A stretch of 64,000 nucleotides of DNA from Nocardioides marmorisolisilvae (GTDB lineage: Bacteria; Actinomycetota; Actinomycetes; Propionibacteriales; Nocardioidaceae): assembly GCF_031656915.1 (NCBI RefSeq), contig NZ_CP134227.1, forward strand, positions 3,286,001 to 3,350,000. Direction: 5' to 3'. Of this stretch, positions 6,530 through 15,408 are shown one piece after another. Position 1 is the stretch's first letter. Each line of letters opens with the position of its first letter. Under the pieces are notes generated by a model. That model was not told where the DNA came from. It searched no databases and worked only from the letters and a program-made list of their open reading frames with translations. A program made the position numbers and the translations under genes.

Positions 6530-8357
6530 CCTCTCGGCTGCAGCGCAGGTCCGTTCGAGCGAGTCCGAGTACCGGGAGATCATCGGCTGGTACGAGGACC
6601 AGTTGCAGCGGGCGACCCCGCCGACTGGGTTGGCGTGGGAGCCGGTCAAGATCGGGCCGACGTGGCGCTACGAGAACGGCTGGGTTCTGCCGGCGGTAAC
6701 GCTGGGGTGGCGGAATCTGGCGTGGGCGGGGAAGTGGCTCTCGGCGCCGAAGGGCGGCCCGTGGACGTACACCCTCGAGCAGGCGCGGTTCATCCTCTGG
6801 CATGACGCGCTGGACCCGGAGACGGGCGAGTTCCTGTACCCGTTCCAGGTGCTCCAGCGGCTCAAGGGGTGGGGCAAGGATCCGCTGGCGGTGGCCGCGT
6901 CGACGACGCACATCTGCTCGCCGGATGCGATGTTCTCCCATTTTGACGGCGATGTCCCGGTGGGTCAGCAGGTTCCGAATCCGTACGTGCAGATCGTCGG
7001 CGTGGCGCAGGATCAGATCAAGCGGAACACGATGCCGCTGTTCCCCGCGCTGATCCCGCCTGAGACTCGGGCCGAGTATGGGATTCAGCCGGGCAAGCTC
7101 GACGTGTGGGCGCGTGGTGACACCGCGCATATCGAGGCGGCGACGTCGTCCGTGCTCTCGATCGAGGGTCCGCGGCCGACTCTGGTGATCCGCAACGAGA
7201 CTCAGAACTGGGTCGAGTCGAACGGCGGCCACGAGCTGTCGGGCGCGATCGAGGGGAACTTGGCGAAGTCGGCCGATGCGCTGGCTCGGCAGTTGGACAT
7301 CTGCAACGCGCACCGTCCTGGTCAGGACAGTGTGGGGCAGCGGCAGCGCGAGGCCTACGAGGCGACGGTGGGCGTGCGTTGCCCGGTCCACGTCGATGAG
7401 GTCGAGTGGCCGGACTGCTTGGACTGTCAGCCGCCGAAGTCGATGGACTTCGGGATGCTGTACGACTCGCTGGAGGCACCTCCCGAGGCCCCGCTGACCG
7501 TCGATGACGCGCCGGGCGTCGTGGAGTCGATTCGGGGCGACTCGACATGGCTGAACTTGAAGCGGATCTTGAACTCGATCAAGAACCCGTCGAACCCGGC
7601 GTCGGAGTCGCGGCGCAAGTGGTACAACCAGATCACCGCCGCCGAGGACGCGTGGTGCGACCCGAACGATGCGAGGGCCGCGCAGCAGACGGGCCGGTTT
7701 CTTGCCGAGGGCGACCGGGTGGTCCTGTTCGGGGACGGCTCGAAGTCCGATGACGCGACGGGCCTGATCGCCTGCCGGGTCTCTGACGGGTTCGCGCAGG
7801 TGTTGCACGTCCAGCAGCCGAAGAAGGGCCGGATCGTCGACCGTGACGCGGTCGACCACGCGGTCATCGCGGCGATGGGCCGCTACAAGGTGGTCGCCTT
7901 CTGGTTCGACCCCTCGCACGCGAAGGACGACGACGCCGAGGGCGACAACCGGTTCTGGTGGCCGCTGTGCGACGAGTGGTCGCAGCGGTATGGCCGCAAG
8001 TTGAAGTGCTGGCCGGTCAAGAGCGGCAACCGGGCGCACGCGGTCGCCTTCGACATGGCCCTGGACACCAACCAGCGCACGTTCGTCGAGGCCTGCGACC
8101 AGGTGCTCACCGAGATTGCGGGCGGCGAGGTGGCGTTCGCCGAGTCCGGGGTGCTGGTCGAGCACCTGCGCAACGCGAAACGGGCGCCGGGCCGTTGGGG
8201 CGTCTCGGTCCGCAAGGACAACCGGGAGTCGCGCCACAAGATCGACCTCGCCGTGTGCCTGATCGGCGCCCGCATGTTGCGGCGCATCTACCTGCTGAGC
8301 CTCAAGTCCGGGGCCGGCGCGCCCGGCAAGGGCCGCGTGATCATCCTGCCCGACTGA
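6483..8357 (+). CDS. terL: Terminase large subunit (ATPase-nuclease)
   Basis: The 624-residue packaging motor has an N-terminal ATPase with a deviant Walker A (KGWGKD, about 128-133) and a Walker B/catalytic acidic segment (TLVIRNETQNW, Glu239). The C-terminal RNase-H-like nuclease shows acidic residues at GDGSKSDDATG (Asp418), FWFDPSHAKDD (Asp476) and a terminal RHKIDLAVC. The ATG at 6483 overlaps terS; a GTG at 6519 is an alternative start. It docks on the portal encoded next and pumps DNA into the prohead. Confidence 0.92.
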   Translation: MPRTRSGRRVEDVARSLSAAAQVRSSESEYREIIGWYEDQLQRATPPTGLAWEPVKIGPTWRYENGWVLPAVTLGWRNLAWAGKWLSAPKGGPWTYTLEQARFILWHDALDPETGEFLYPFQVLQRLKGWGKDPLAVAASTTHICSPDAMFSHFDGDVPVGQQVPNPYVQIVGVAQDQIKRNTMPLFPALIPPETRAEYGIQPGKLDVWARGDTAHIEAATSSVLSIEGPRPTLVIRNETQNWVESNGGHELSGAIEGNLAKSADALARQLDICNAHRPGQDSVGQRQREAYEATVGVRCPVHVDEVEWPDCLDCQPPKSMDFGMLYDSLEAPPEAPLTVDDAPGVVESIRGDSTWLNLKRILNSIKNPSNPASESRRKWYNQITAAEDAWCDPNDARAAQQTGRFLAEGDRVVLFGDGSKSDDATGLIACRVSDGFAQVLHVQQPKKGRIVDRDAVDHAVIAAMGRYKVVAFWFDPSHAKDDDAEGDNRFWWPLCDEWSQRYGRKLKCWPVKSGNRAHAVAFDMALDTNQRTFVEACDQVLTEIAGGEVAFAESGVLVEHLRNAKRAPGRWGVSVRKDNRESRHKIDLAVCLIGARMLRRIYLLSLKSGAGAPGKGRVIILPD

Positions 8358-8375
8358 GCGAACGGAGCGTCCACA

Positions 8376-9944
8376 GTGGTCCCGCTCTCCAATGCGTTCT
8401 TCGCGCCGATCGCGACGTTTCCGCAGTTCCCCGACCTGAACCTGTCCGACGACGAGCTGGGGATGGCGAACTGGCTGGCGATGCGCCTGTTCGAGCAGCG
8501 CGCCTACTTCGAGCTGCGGTGGCTCTACTACGACGCCGAGCAGCGGATGCGCGACCTGGGGATCAGCATCTCTCCGACGCTGGCGAAGATCCGGCCCGCG
8601 TTGGGTTGGACGATGGTCGGCGTCGACGCGCTGGTGCACCGCACGGTCGTCGAGGGCTTCCGGTTCCCCGGCGCCACTGACGTCGACGATGACCTGATGG
8701 GGATCTGGTCGGCGAACAACCTCGACGCCGAGGCGCCGATGACGCACCTGGAGGCGTTCGTCTCGGGTCGGGCGTACAACGTGGTCGGCAGCGGTGACGA
8801 CTCCACGAACGGTCAGCCGTTGATCACCTCGGAGTCGCCGATGAACATGGCGGTCCAGTGGGATGCGCGGATGCGCAAGGTTGCCGGCGGGGTGCAGGTC
8901 TACTACGACGGCGACTTCTCCTCGGACATGTACGGCGCCGAGGTCGCTGCGCTGTACGTGCCGGGCACGACGATCCACATGGCCCGCGAAGCGTCGTTCG
9001 GGAACCCGATGGCGGCGAGGTGGGAGGTCACCTCCCGCGACGACCACGGGTTCGATCCGCCGATCGTGCGGATGGCGAACCGTCAGCGGCTCACGAACCG
9101 CGACGGAGCCTCGGAGATCGGCGCGGCATGGATGTCGACAACCGACTCGGCGTGCCGGACGTTGGCAGGCATGGAGGTCAGCCGCGAGTTGCACGCCGCG
9201 CCTCGCCGCTACGCGCTGGGCGTCACCGAGTCCGCGTTCCAGAACCCCGACGGCACACCGGTCTCCAAGCTCAAGTCCTACATGGACATGCTGTGGCTCC
9301 TCGAGCGCGACGAGGAGGGCAACGTCCCGCAGGTGGGCGAGTTCAAGGGCTCGGACCCCTCGACGTTCACCAAGGTGCTCGACGCCTACAAGGAGCTGAT
9401 GAGCGTCCACATGGGTGTGCCTCCGTCGATGATGGGGATTCACGCGGACGGCAACCCGGCGTCGGCGGACGCGATCCGCGCAGGGTTCGAGGAGCTGACG
9501 CAGCGGGCCCGGTCCAAGCAGTTGATCCTTGGCACCGGTTGGGCCGACACGATGCGGATGGCGCTGCTGATCCGCGACGGCCATGTCGCCCCGGATGCGT
9601 ACCGGATCGAGACGGACTGGCGCGACCCGGCGCCGTCGACCCCGGCGGGCACCTCGGACGCCGTCACCAAGCAGATCACCTCGGGTGCGATCCCGGCGAC
9701 CTCGGACGTGACGTTGAAGCGGCTGGGCTACTCGGCGGTGGAGCGGTCGCGTCTGGCTCAGGACCGCGATGAGGACCAGGGCGCGTCGTTCCTGCAGGAG
9801 ATCGCCCACAGCCTGACCGCGAAGGCGGCACGGGTCGACAAGGGCCTCTCGAACGACGTCATCTCGCCCGCGTCGACGACGTCGGGCAGGCAGGCGGTTC
9901 CGACTCCGGCTGAGGTGTTCGGTGGCGCGCAGCGGAACGGCTGA
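8376..9944 (+). CDS. Portal protein (SPP1 gp6-like)
   Basis: This 522-residue GTG-initiated protein follows terL directly, the standard place for the portal. It has the layout of SPP1 gp6-type portals, with an early RLFEQRAYFELRWLYYDAEQRMRDLGIS segment, a central clip/wing region and a long stem-helix region (KSYMDMLWLLERDEEGNVPQVGEFKG...MMGIHADGNPASADAIRAGFEELTQRA). It forms the dodecameric DNA gate and scaffolds head assembly. It overlaps the next gene by 23 bp. Confidence 0.88.
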   Translation: MVPLSNAFFAPIATFPQFPDLNLSDDELGMANWLAMRLFEQRAYFELRWLYYDAEQRMRDLGISISPTLAKIRPALGWTMVGVDALVHRTVVEGFRFPGATDVDDDLMGIWSANNLDAEAPMTHLEAFVSGRAYNVVGSGDDSTNGQPLITSESPMNMAVQWDARMRKVAGGVQVYYDGDFSSDMYGAEVAALYVPGTTIHMAREASFGNPMAARWEVTSRDDHGFDPPIVRMANRQRLTNRDGASEIGAAWMSTTDSACRTLAGMEVSRELHAAPRRYALGVTESAFQNPDGTPVSKLKSYMDMLWLLERDEEGNVPQVGEFKGSDPSTFTKVLDAYKELMSVHMGVPPSMMGIHADGNPASADAIRAGFEELTQRARSKQLILGTGWADTMRMALLIRDGHVAPDAYRIETDWRDPAPSTPAGTSDAVTKQITSGAIPATSDVTLKRLGYSAVERSRLAQDRDEDQGASFLQEIAHSLTAKAARVDKGLSNDVISPASTTSGRQAVPTPAEVFGGAQRNG

Positions 9945-10683
9945 GCAGCATCAGGTCGCGCAGGCGGGTCTGGCTGCCGCTACGGGCCCGCTGGTGCTGG
10001 CGGCGTGGGCGCACTTGCTCGACCTGCACGACTTGAAGGGCTCGGTGCCGCGTCTGGCGGCGGCGCTGCGGTCGATCCTCGCCCAGTATGGTCGCGCGTC
10101 GGCCTCTGCCGGTCTGACGTACTACCGCAACGAGCGTCGTGCGGCCGGTGTCACCGGGCGGGTTCACCTGTCGTTGCCGCCGCTGCCCTCGAACGCCGAG
10201 GTGACCGCCGCGGTCGAGCACGTCATCTCGCCGCTGTACGGGGCGCCCGATGCTCAGGCCGAGCGGGATGCGCGTGATGCGCTGGCCTCCGAGGTCGAGC
10301 AGATGGTCCTGGACCAGTCGCGGCAGGCCGTGATGAGCGCTGCCGAGGCGGACCGTGAGGCGAAGGGCTGGGCGCGGGTCACCGAGCCGGGCGCGTGCTC
10401 GTTCTGTCGGCTGCTGGCCACCCGTGGCGCGGTGTACGGCACGAAGGTCAGCGCGGACTTCCGGGCGCACACCAAGCAGCCGAACGGCTCAGGTGGGACG
10501 TGCCGCTGTCACGTCGAGCCCGTGTTCGGTCACTACGAGCCGACCGCGCAGGCACGAATGGACCTGGCCGAGTACAAGCGCCTGACCGACGAGTTCGGGA
10601 AGTCGGGTCGCGCCATCCACATCGCGTGGCGCCAGCACGTCGAGGGTCGTCCCGTGACGGGCCCGCTAAGGAAGCTCGCCTGA
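9922..10683 (+). CDS. MuF-like minor head protein
   Basis: The 253-residue protein starts with GTG inside the portal gene. The C-terminal half has the MuF-type signature: GACSFCRLLATRGAVYG, then FRAHTKQPNGSGGTCRCHVEPVF, with paired Cys and His residues. MuF-like proteins sit near the portal and are thought to enter the cell or assist head morphogenesis. Location between portal and scaffold agrees. A proteolytic activity is not evident. Confidence 0.8.
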   Translation: MARSGTAEQHQVAQAGLAAATGPLVLAAWAHLLDLHDLKGSVPRLAAALRSILAQYGRASASAGLTYYRNERRAAGVTGRVHLSLPPLPSNAEVTAAVEHVISPLYGAPDAQAERDARDALASEVEQMVLDQSRQAVMSAAEADREAKGWARVTEPGACSFCRLLATRGAVYGTKVSADFRAHTKQPNGSGGTCRCHVEPVFGHYEPTAQARMDLAEYKRLTDEFGKSGRAIHIAWRQHVEGRPVTGPLRKLA

Positions 10684-10704
10684 GCGTTCAGGCACCCACA
10701 CACC

Positions 10705-10724
10705 TCCCCGCCCGGAGCGGGGGA
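10705..10724 (+). terminator. GC hairpin between minor head and scaffold genes
   Basis: TCCCCGC (10705-10711) pairs with GCGGGGG (10717-10723) around a 5-nt loop, 27 bp before the scaffold start. There is no T-tract, so it may be a processing or attenuation hairpin rather than a strong terminator. Confidence 0.4.
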
Positions 10725-10750
10725 ACCAACCGCCCCAGGAGGGCAACGTC

Positions 10751-11410
10751 ATGTCCGTATCACCCGCAGAGCCCACCCCGACCGCCCCCGTTCAGGCGGC
10801 CGAGAGCACGACACCGGAGCCCGTCCCTCAGGCGCCCGCAGAGGCCGCACCGGTCGCCAAGCGATCCCTGGAGGATCTCCTCGGCGGACTCGACGACGAC
10901 GCCCGTTCGGTCATCCTCGGGGAGGTCTCCAAGGCGCGCAACGAGGCCAAGAACCTCCGCGACCGTTTCAAGGAGGCCGAGCCGAAGCTCACCGAGTACG
11001 AGCGGCTCGTCGAGGCGTCCAAGTCTGACCTCGAGCGCGCGCAGGAGGCCGCCAAGGCTGCCAACGACCGCGCAACGGGGATGCTCCGGGATGTCGCATC
11101 GGCCAAGGTCGAGGCCGCGCTCTCCGCGCTCCCCGACGACGTCCGGGCGACCCTGCTCGAGGACATCAACGTCGACAAGTTCATCACCGATGGCGAGGTC
11201 GACGCCGAGAAGATCGGCGCACTCCGCGAGAAGTACGCCGCGTTCGCCAACCCCGAGAAGCCGGGCATGAAGCCGAACCCCTCGCAGGGACGTTCCGCTT
11301 CGCCCGCGCCGAGCCTCGGCGAGCAGATCACCCAAGCCCAGGCGGCCGGTGACTTCAAGACCGCCATCCGACTCAAGTCGCAGATGGCGCTGAACAGCAG
11401 CAACGACTAG
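10751..11410 (+). CDS. Capsid scaffolding protein
   Basis: The 219-residue protein is Ala/Pro/Glu-rich at the N-terminus and has a long charged coiled coil from about residue 40 to 125 (GEVSKARNEAKNLRDRFKEAEPKLTEYERLVEASKSDLERAQEAAKAANDRA). A short Ser/Pro linker and a helical C-terminus follow (DFKTAIRLKSQMAL). This is the usual architecture of phage scaffolds, and it directly precedes the capsid gene. A GGAGG site lies 7-8 bp before the ATG. Confidence 0.85.
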   Translation: MSVSPAEPTPTAPVQAAESTTPEPVPQAPAEAAPVAKRSLEDLLGGLDDDARSVILGEVSKARNEAKNLRDRFKEAEPKLTEYERLVEASKSDLERAQEAAKAANDRATGMLRDVASAKVEAALSALPDDVRATLLEDINVDKFITDGEVDAEKIGALREKYAAFANPEKPGMKPNPSQGRSASPAPSLGEQITQAQAAGDFKTAIRLKSQMALNSSND

Positions 11411-11455
11411 GCGCAGGCGACACCGCCTGCCCGCTAACCCGAAGGAGCCAAGACA

Positions 11456-12412
11456 ATGGCTGCAGTTTCCGGGCAGGGCACCACATACAACCTGCCGAAC
11501 TATCACGGCGAACTCTTCACCGTGACCCCGACCGAGACCCCGTTCCTGTCCGCCATCGGCGGCCTGAACTCGGCCAAGCCGTCCGCGTCGACCACCTTCG
11601 AGTGGCAGACGATCGACCGTCGTTCCTCGAGCGCCAACAACGCGGCCCTCGAGGGCGCGGCCGCGCCGACCGCCGCCGAGCGATCGCGCGCGAACCTGAC
11701 CAACGTCGTGGAGATCCACCAGTCCGCTATCGAGGTGTCCTACACCAAGATCGCGGCGCGGGGGAACTTCGCCGGTGCGAACATCGCCCCGGAGGCCGAC
11801 GACGCGGTCCTCGACGAGCTGACCGTGCAGACGATGGCCGAGCTGGAGTCGATGGCCGTCGACGTGGAGAAGTCGTTCCTGTCCGGCACCCTGCAGGTGC
11901 CCGCGGACAACACGACCGCCCGCCACACCCAGGGCGTCCTCGGTATCGCTGGCACCGTGTCCGCGAACGGCGGCACGGCCCGAGCGCTCACCTCGGACAT
12001 CATCAACGCCCACCTGCAGGCCATGTTCGACGCGGGCGCGAAGCTGCCCCAGGCGACCACGGTCCTGCTGGCAGGCTCGGCGCAGAAGGTGGCCATCACC
12101 AAGGCTTACGCGCAGGCGACGCTGAACGCGCCGACCCGTGACCGCAACGTCGGCGGCATCGACATCGAGACCGTCGTGACCCCGTTCGGCACGTTCGGCG
12201 TGATGGTCGACCGGTGGATGCCCGCCGGTCAGGTCGGCGTCGTCGACCTCGGGGTCTGCTACCCGGTGTTCCTCAACATCCCCGGCAAGGGGCTGCTGTT
12301 CACCGAGGAGCTGGCCCGCACGGGTGCCTCGCGCAAGTTCCAGCTGTACGGCGAGATCGGGCTGGAGTACGGCCCGACCAACGCGCACGGCGTGATCAAG
12401 GACCTGAGCTGA
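11456..12412 (+). CDS. Major capsid protein (SU10 type)
   Basis: The 318-residue protein has the N-terminal block TYNLPNYHGELFTVTPTETPFLSAIGGL and later FEWQTID, IHQSAIEVSYTK and GIDIETVVTPFGTFGVMVDRWMP. I recognise these as the SU10-like (HK97-fold) capsid family. It follows the scaffold and precedes the connectors. The 3' flank has a terminator hairpin, as is usual for highly expressed capsid genes. Confidence 0.9.
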   Translation: MAAVSGQGTTYNLPNYHGELFTVTPTETPFLSAIGGLNSAKPSASTTFEWQTIDRRSSSANNAALEGAAAPTAAERSRANLTNVVEIHQSAIEVSYTKIAARGNFAGANIAPEADDAVLDELTVQTMAELESMAVDVEKSFLSGTLQVPADNTTARHTQGVLGIAGTVSANGGTARALTSDIINAHLQAMFDAGAKLPQATTVLLAGSAQKVAITKAYAQATLNAPTRDRNVGGIDIETVVTPFGTFGVMVDRWMPAGQVGVVDLGVCYPVFLNIPGKGLLFTEELARTGASRKFQLYGEIGLEYGPTNAHGVIKDLS

Positions 12413-12419
12413 GTCCTCG

Positions 12420-12454
12420 CCGGGATGGTCGGTCCTCTGGATCGGCCATCCCGG
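12420..12454 (+). terminator. Hairpin terminator after the major capsid gene
   Basis: CCGGGATGGTCG (12420-12431) pairs with CGGCCATCCCGG (12443-12454), with one G-T wobble, around an 11-nt loop. It begins 8 bp after the capsid stop and probably sets the capsid transcript level relative to the connectors. Confidence 0.65.
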
Positions 12455-12491
12455 TGACCACCTTCCACGCGGAAAGACAGGAGCCATTGCG

Positions 12492-12683
12492 ATGGCGAAG
12501 TTTCACGGATCGACCAATCTGAACCTCGGCGGCCCCGACCCGTGGGCCGTCGCGGCCTGGGACGACGAGTCGCAGAGCTACGTGATCGACGTGACGGGCG
12601 AGGACTTGAAGAAGTTCCGCGCCGTCGCCGAGGACTACGGCTTCGCTGAGTCCGGGTCCAAGAAGGCGGACAAGGACGACTGA
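12492..12683 (+). CDS. Small acidic phage structural-region protein
   Basis: This 63-residue protein lies between capsid and head-tail adaptor genes, has a GGAG site upstream, and shares one base with the next start. Its Lys/Asp-rich tail (ESGSKKADKDD) and position would suit a small decoration or neck accessory protein, but no family is recognised. Confidence 0.5.
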   Translation: MAKFHGSTNLNLGGPDPWAVAAWDDESQSYVIDVTGEDLKKFRAVAEDYGFAESGSKKADKDD

Positions 12684-13360
12684 TGTCGGACCCTGTCGCG
12701 GCGCCGGCCGACCTCGCCCTGTTCATGGGGCTTCCTGCGGTCGACGAGGGCCGGGCGACCCTTCTGCTGGCGCTGGCTCAGGGCTTCTGTGAGGACGTCG
12801 TCCTCCCGCTGCCCGCGAGCGCGAAGGGTGTCGTGTTGGCTGCTGCGGCTCGGGCGTACTCGAACCCGCAGCAGAACACGGCCGAGAACACCGGACCGTA
12901 CGGGGTGTCGCGGACCGCGAGCGTGTATCTGACCCGGATGGAGCGTGCGACCCTTCGCAGGGGCGCGGGCCTCGGTGGCGCGGGGTCGGTCTCCGTGCTC
13001 GCGGTGGCCGCGAACGCTGTCCAGTCGGTGACGGTGGCCGCTACGGCGGGCACGTTCGCGCTGATCCTCGATGGTGTCGCGACGGCCCCGATCGCGTTCG
13101 ACGCGTCGGCCGCCGACGTCCAGGCGGCGCTGTCCGCGCTGCCGAATGTGGGCCCCGGGAACGTCGTCGTGACGGGCGCCTTCGTGGTGACGTTCGTCAA
13201 CGCGCTGGGCAACACGGAGGTGTCGCTGCTGACCGCTGACGCCTCGGCTCTGACCGGGACCGTGACCGTTGCGGTGGTGAGCGTCGGCGTGGCCGGGCCG
13301 GGCGCGAACCTGCCGCCGTGGGACTACGACTACTCGACGCGTGAGGGCTCGGCATGGTGA
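12683..13360 (+). CDS. Head-tail adaptor with an inserted beta-rich domain
   Basis: Residues 1-95 (ADLALFMGLPAVDEGRATLLLALAQGFCEDVV ... YGVSRTASVYLTRMERATLR) and the last 15 (PPWDYDYSTREGSAW) resemble a gp6/gp15-type head-completion adaptor. Between them lies a beta-rich module of about 95 residues (AVQSVTVAATAGTFALILDG ... DVQAALSALPNVGPGNVVVTG). I associate this type of module with other phage virion proteins as a displayable domain. The insertion makes the protein 225 residues, longer than simple adaptors. It overlaps the stopper gene by 7 bp. Confidence 0.7.
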   Translation: MSDPVAAPADLALFMGLPAVDEGRATLLLALAQGFCEDVVLPLPASAKGVVLAAAARAYSNPQQNTAENTGPYGVSRTASVYLTRMERATLRRGAGLGGAGSVSVLAVAANAVQSVTVAATAGTFALILDGVATAPIAFDASAADVQAALSALPNVGPGNVVVTGAFVVTFVNALGNTEVSLLTADASALTGTVTVAVVSVGVAGPGANLPPWDYDYSTREGSAW

Positions 13361-13686
13361 TGCCGTTCGGCGAGACGGTCACCTTGCACACCCGCTCGGT
13401 GCTCGACCAGGACGCGGACGGCAACGACGTGCTCTACGACGTCGACACGGTCCTGTCCGGGGTGCCGGTCTGGCCCGCTGGTGGCACGGAGCTGGTGCAG
13501 GGTCAGGACACGCTGATCAGTGGCCTGTTCGCGCTGCTTCCTGCCGGGACCGACGTCTCGGGGATCGACTCGGTGACGGTCTACGGCGACGAGTACGAGG
13601 TGGACGGCGAGCCGGGTCGCTTCACCAATCCGTTCACCGGCACCGACCCCGGTGTGCAGGTGCATCTGACTCGGGTGGGGCTCTGA
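13354..13686 (+). CDS. Head-tail stopper protein
   Basis: This 110-residue protein (FGETVTLHTRSVLDQDADGNDVLYDVDTVLSGVPVWPAGGTE...) is in the position of the SPP1 gp16/HK97-type stopper, after the adaptor and before the neck and tail-terminator genes, and is predicted to be beta-rich. It shares one base with the next gene. Confidence 0.65.
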   Translation: MVMPFGETVTLHTRSVLDQDADGNDVLYDVDTVLSGVPVWPAGGTELVQGQDTLISGLFALLPAGTDVSGIDSVTVYGDEYEVDGEPGRFTNPFTGTDPGVQVHLTRVGL

Positions 13687-14003
13687 TGACTGCCGACGAC
13701 TTCCGGCTCGACTACGCCGGGATGGGCGAGTATCTGCGCTCGGAGGACATGGAGGCCGCGATGCTGGCCCATGCCGAGAAGGTGAAGGCGGTCGCCGAGT
13801 CGATCGCCCCGGTCTACGAGCAGGGTCCGCATCCGGGCCGCTACAAGGCGGCGTTCTCGGCGTCGGCGGGCGTCCAGGAGCACAAGACGACCCGCGCCTA
13901 CGGCGAGGTGTCCAACGATGCCCCGGAGGCGTTCTTCGTCGAGTTCGGCACCGAGCACAACCCGCGGCACCGGACGTTGGGCAAGGCGGTGGGAATCGCA
14001 TGA
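13686..14003 (+). CDS. Neck / tail-completion protein (HK97 gp10-like)
   Basis: The 105-residue product has a helical N-terminus (AAMLAHAEKVKAVAESIAPVYEQGPHPGRYKAAFS) and ends in APEAFFVEFGTEHNPRHRTLGKAVG. That final block is typical of HK97 gp10-like neck proteins, which carry the VEFGT and H-R-L motifs. It is coupled to the tail terminator gene by ATGA. Confidence 0.75.
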   Translation: MTADDFRLDYAGMGEYLRSEDMEAAMLAHAEKVKAVAESIAPVYEQGPHPGRYKAAFSASAGVQEHKTTRAYGEVSNDAPEAFFVEFGTEHNPRHRTLGKAVGIA

Positions 14004-14407
14004 CCTCCCACGTCGAGCCGCTGCTTGTCACATGGCTGGCCGCCCGGTTTCCTGGCGTGCGGGTGTGCACGGAGACGCCCGCGAACCTCGCCGAGGTGGT
14101 GCCGTGCATCCAGGTCGTCGGGATCGGCGGGTCCGGTGATCGGCTGCAGTTCGACTCTCCGCGCGTCGACTGCGACGTGTACGACGCCGCGCATGACCAG
14201 GCGTCGGCTCGTGAGAACGCCCGGACGTTGGCCCAGCAGGTCCGCGACGCGCTGCTTCAGGAGTTGCCGGGCCAGTCGGTCGGGGATGCGTTCGTGCTGT
14301 CGGTCGATGAGTTCATGTCGCCGACGTGGACGCCCTACGACAACACCGTCCTGCGGCGCTTCACCCTCTCGGTGGGGCTCCGTCTACACACCAGGAGCGC
14401 CGTATGA
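14000..14407 (+). CDS. Tail terminator protein
   Basis: The 135-residue protein lies just before the tail tube gene and has the layout of tail terminators: an N-terminal helix (VEPLLVTWLAARFPGVRVCTETP), beta strands, and a helix (ARENARTLAQQVRDALLQELPG) before a final strand (LRRFTLSVGLRLH). Such hexameric rings cap the tail and join it to the head. Confidence 0.7.
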   Translation: MTSHVEPLLVTWLAARFPGVRVCTETPANLAEVVPCIQVVGIGGSGDRLQFDSPRVDCDVYDAAHDQASARENARTLAQQVRDALLQELPGQSVGDAFVLSVDEFMSPTWTPYDNTVLRRFTLSVGLRLHTRSAV

Positions 14408-14640
14408 ACGTGACCGTGAAGCATCCGAGTCTCCCTGTGGCCTACAGCGTCCCGGAGGGCGACGTGGCCCGCTGGGAGGCCTCCGGCTGGCTGGTCCCGT
14501 GCTCGGACGGCACCCAGGAGCATCCCGGCTTTGTAGCCGAGCACGCTGCCGCGCCCTGCCCGACGTGCGGGGCTTCCGGCGACGAGCCGTGCCGCACCGC
14601 GTCCGGCAACCCGACCAGCCGCCACAAGGCGCGCGGCTGA
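14404..14640 (+). CDS. Small protein with C-terminal zinc-finger module
   Basis: The 78-residue product ends in CPTCGASGDEPCRTASGNPTSRHKARG. This Cys-Cys-Cys-His pattern matches a short zinc-finger tail common in actinobacterial and actinophage proteins (CPxC...PCR...GxPT...H.AR). The N-terminal half (HPSLPVAYSVPEGDVARWEASGWLVP) resembles a peptide-anchoring fold seen in other tail-region proteins. It sits unexpectedly among tail genes; its role is unknown. Confidence 0.55.
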   Translation: MNVTVKHPSLPVAYSVPEGDVARWEASGWLVPCSDGTQEHPGFVAEHAAAPCPTCGASGDEPCRTASGNPTSRHKARG

Positions 14641-14724
14641 CCCACAGACCCCTCCCCGGCATCGGCGAGGTAGCACCACAGCAGCACATCCACCAGGGAC
14701 CGGGCACGTCCTATGGAGGAACCA

Positions 14725-15303
14725 ATGACCAACGTGTTGAACAACGTCGTTGCCGGGCGGCCCAAGTCCACCGGTGGCGCGTACAGGGCCCCGATCGGCA
14801 GCGTGCTTCCAACCGACTCGACCACGGCGCTCGATGCGGCCTTCAAGTCGCTGGGCTACATCGGCGACGCCGGTGTCACCGAGACCATCGGCCGCACCAC
14901 GACCACCGTCAAGGCGTGGGGCAACGACATCGTCAAGGTGCTGCAGACCGATTTCGCGGTCACCTACCAGGTGACCCTGATCGAGTCGCTGTCCGAGAGT
15001 GTCGCGCAGGCCGTCAACGGGGACGCGAACGTCGTCGCGACCGCCGCGACCACGACCGCCGGCAACAAGCTGGCCATCTCGGTCAACTCGGCCGAGCTCG
15101 AGCACAGCGAGTGGGCGTTCGACATCGCCGACCTCGAGACCTCGATGCGGCTGGTGCTCCCCAATGCCCAGGTGCTCACGGTCGGTGATGTGACCTACAA
15201 CGACGGCGCCGTGGTGGCCTACCCGGTGACCATCCAGGCCTTCCCGGACGCCTCGGGGAACTCGGCCTACAAGTACAGCGACGACGGCCAGAAGACGGCC
15301 TAG
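14725..15303 (+). CDS. Major tail (tube) protein
   Basis: The 192-residue protein (MTNVLNNVVAGRPKSTGG... GSVLPTDSTTALDAAFKSLGYIGDAGVT) is a typical siphophage tail-tube subunit. A second ATG is used here because GGAGGA lies immediately upstream; the ATG at 14713 precedes that site. A strong terminator follows, and the chaperone genes come next, the usual order. Confidence 0.85.
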   Translation: MTNVLNNVVAGRPKSTGGAYRAPIGSVLPTDSTTALDAAFKSLGYIGDAGVTETIGRTTTTVKAWGNDIVKVLQTDFAVTYQVTLIESLSESVAQAVNGDANVVATAATTTAGNKLAISVNSAELEHSEWAFDIADLETSMRLVLPNAQVLTVGDVTYNDGAVVAYPVTIQAFPDASGNSAYKYSDDGQKTA

Positions 15304-15320
15304 TCGCTGGTCCCCTCTCT

Positions 15321-15363
15321 CCCTCGGCGCACGTAGCCAGCCCGGTCCCGCGTGCGCCGAGGG
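15321..15363 (+). terminator. Hairpin terminator after the tail-tube gene
   Basis: CCCTCGGCGCACG (15321-15333) pairs perfectly over 13 bp with CGTGCGCCGAGGG (15351-15363) around a 17-nt loop, 17 bp past the stop codon. There is no T-run. It likely reduces transcription into the chaperone and tape measure genes. Confidence 0.7.
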
Positions 15364-15408
15364 GCTCCATCCTCACCTTGACCGGGCAGATACGAAAGGA
15401 CCGGGGCG

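Noticed and set aside
6339-9809. 1,156-codon minus-strand frame antisense to terminase and portal
   Set aside because: The product is His/Arg/Pro-rich shadow sequence, and both plus-strand genes carry clear family motifs.
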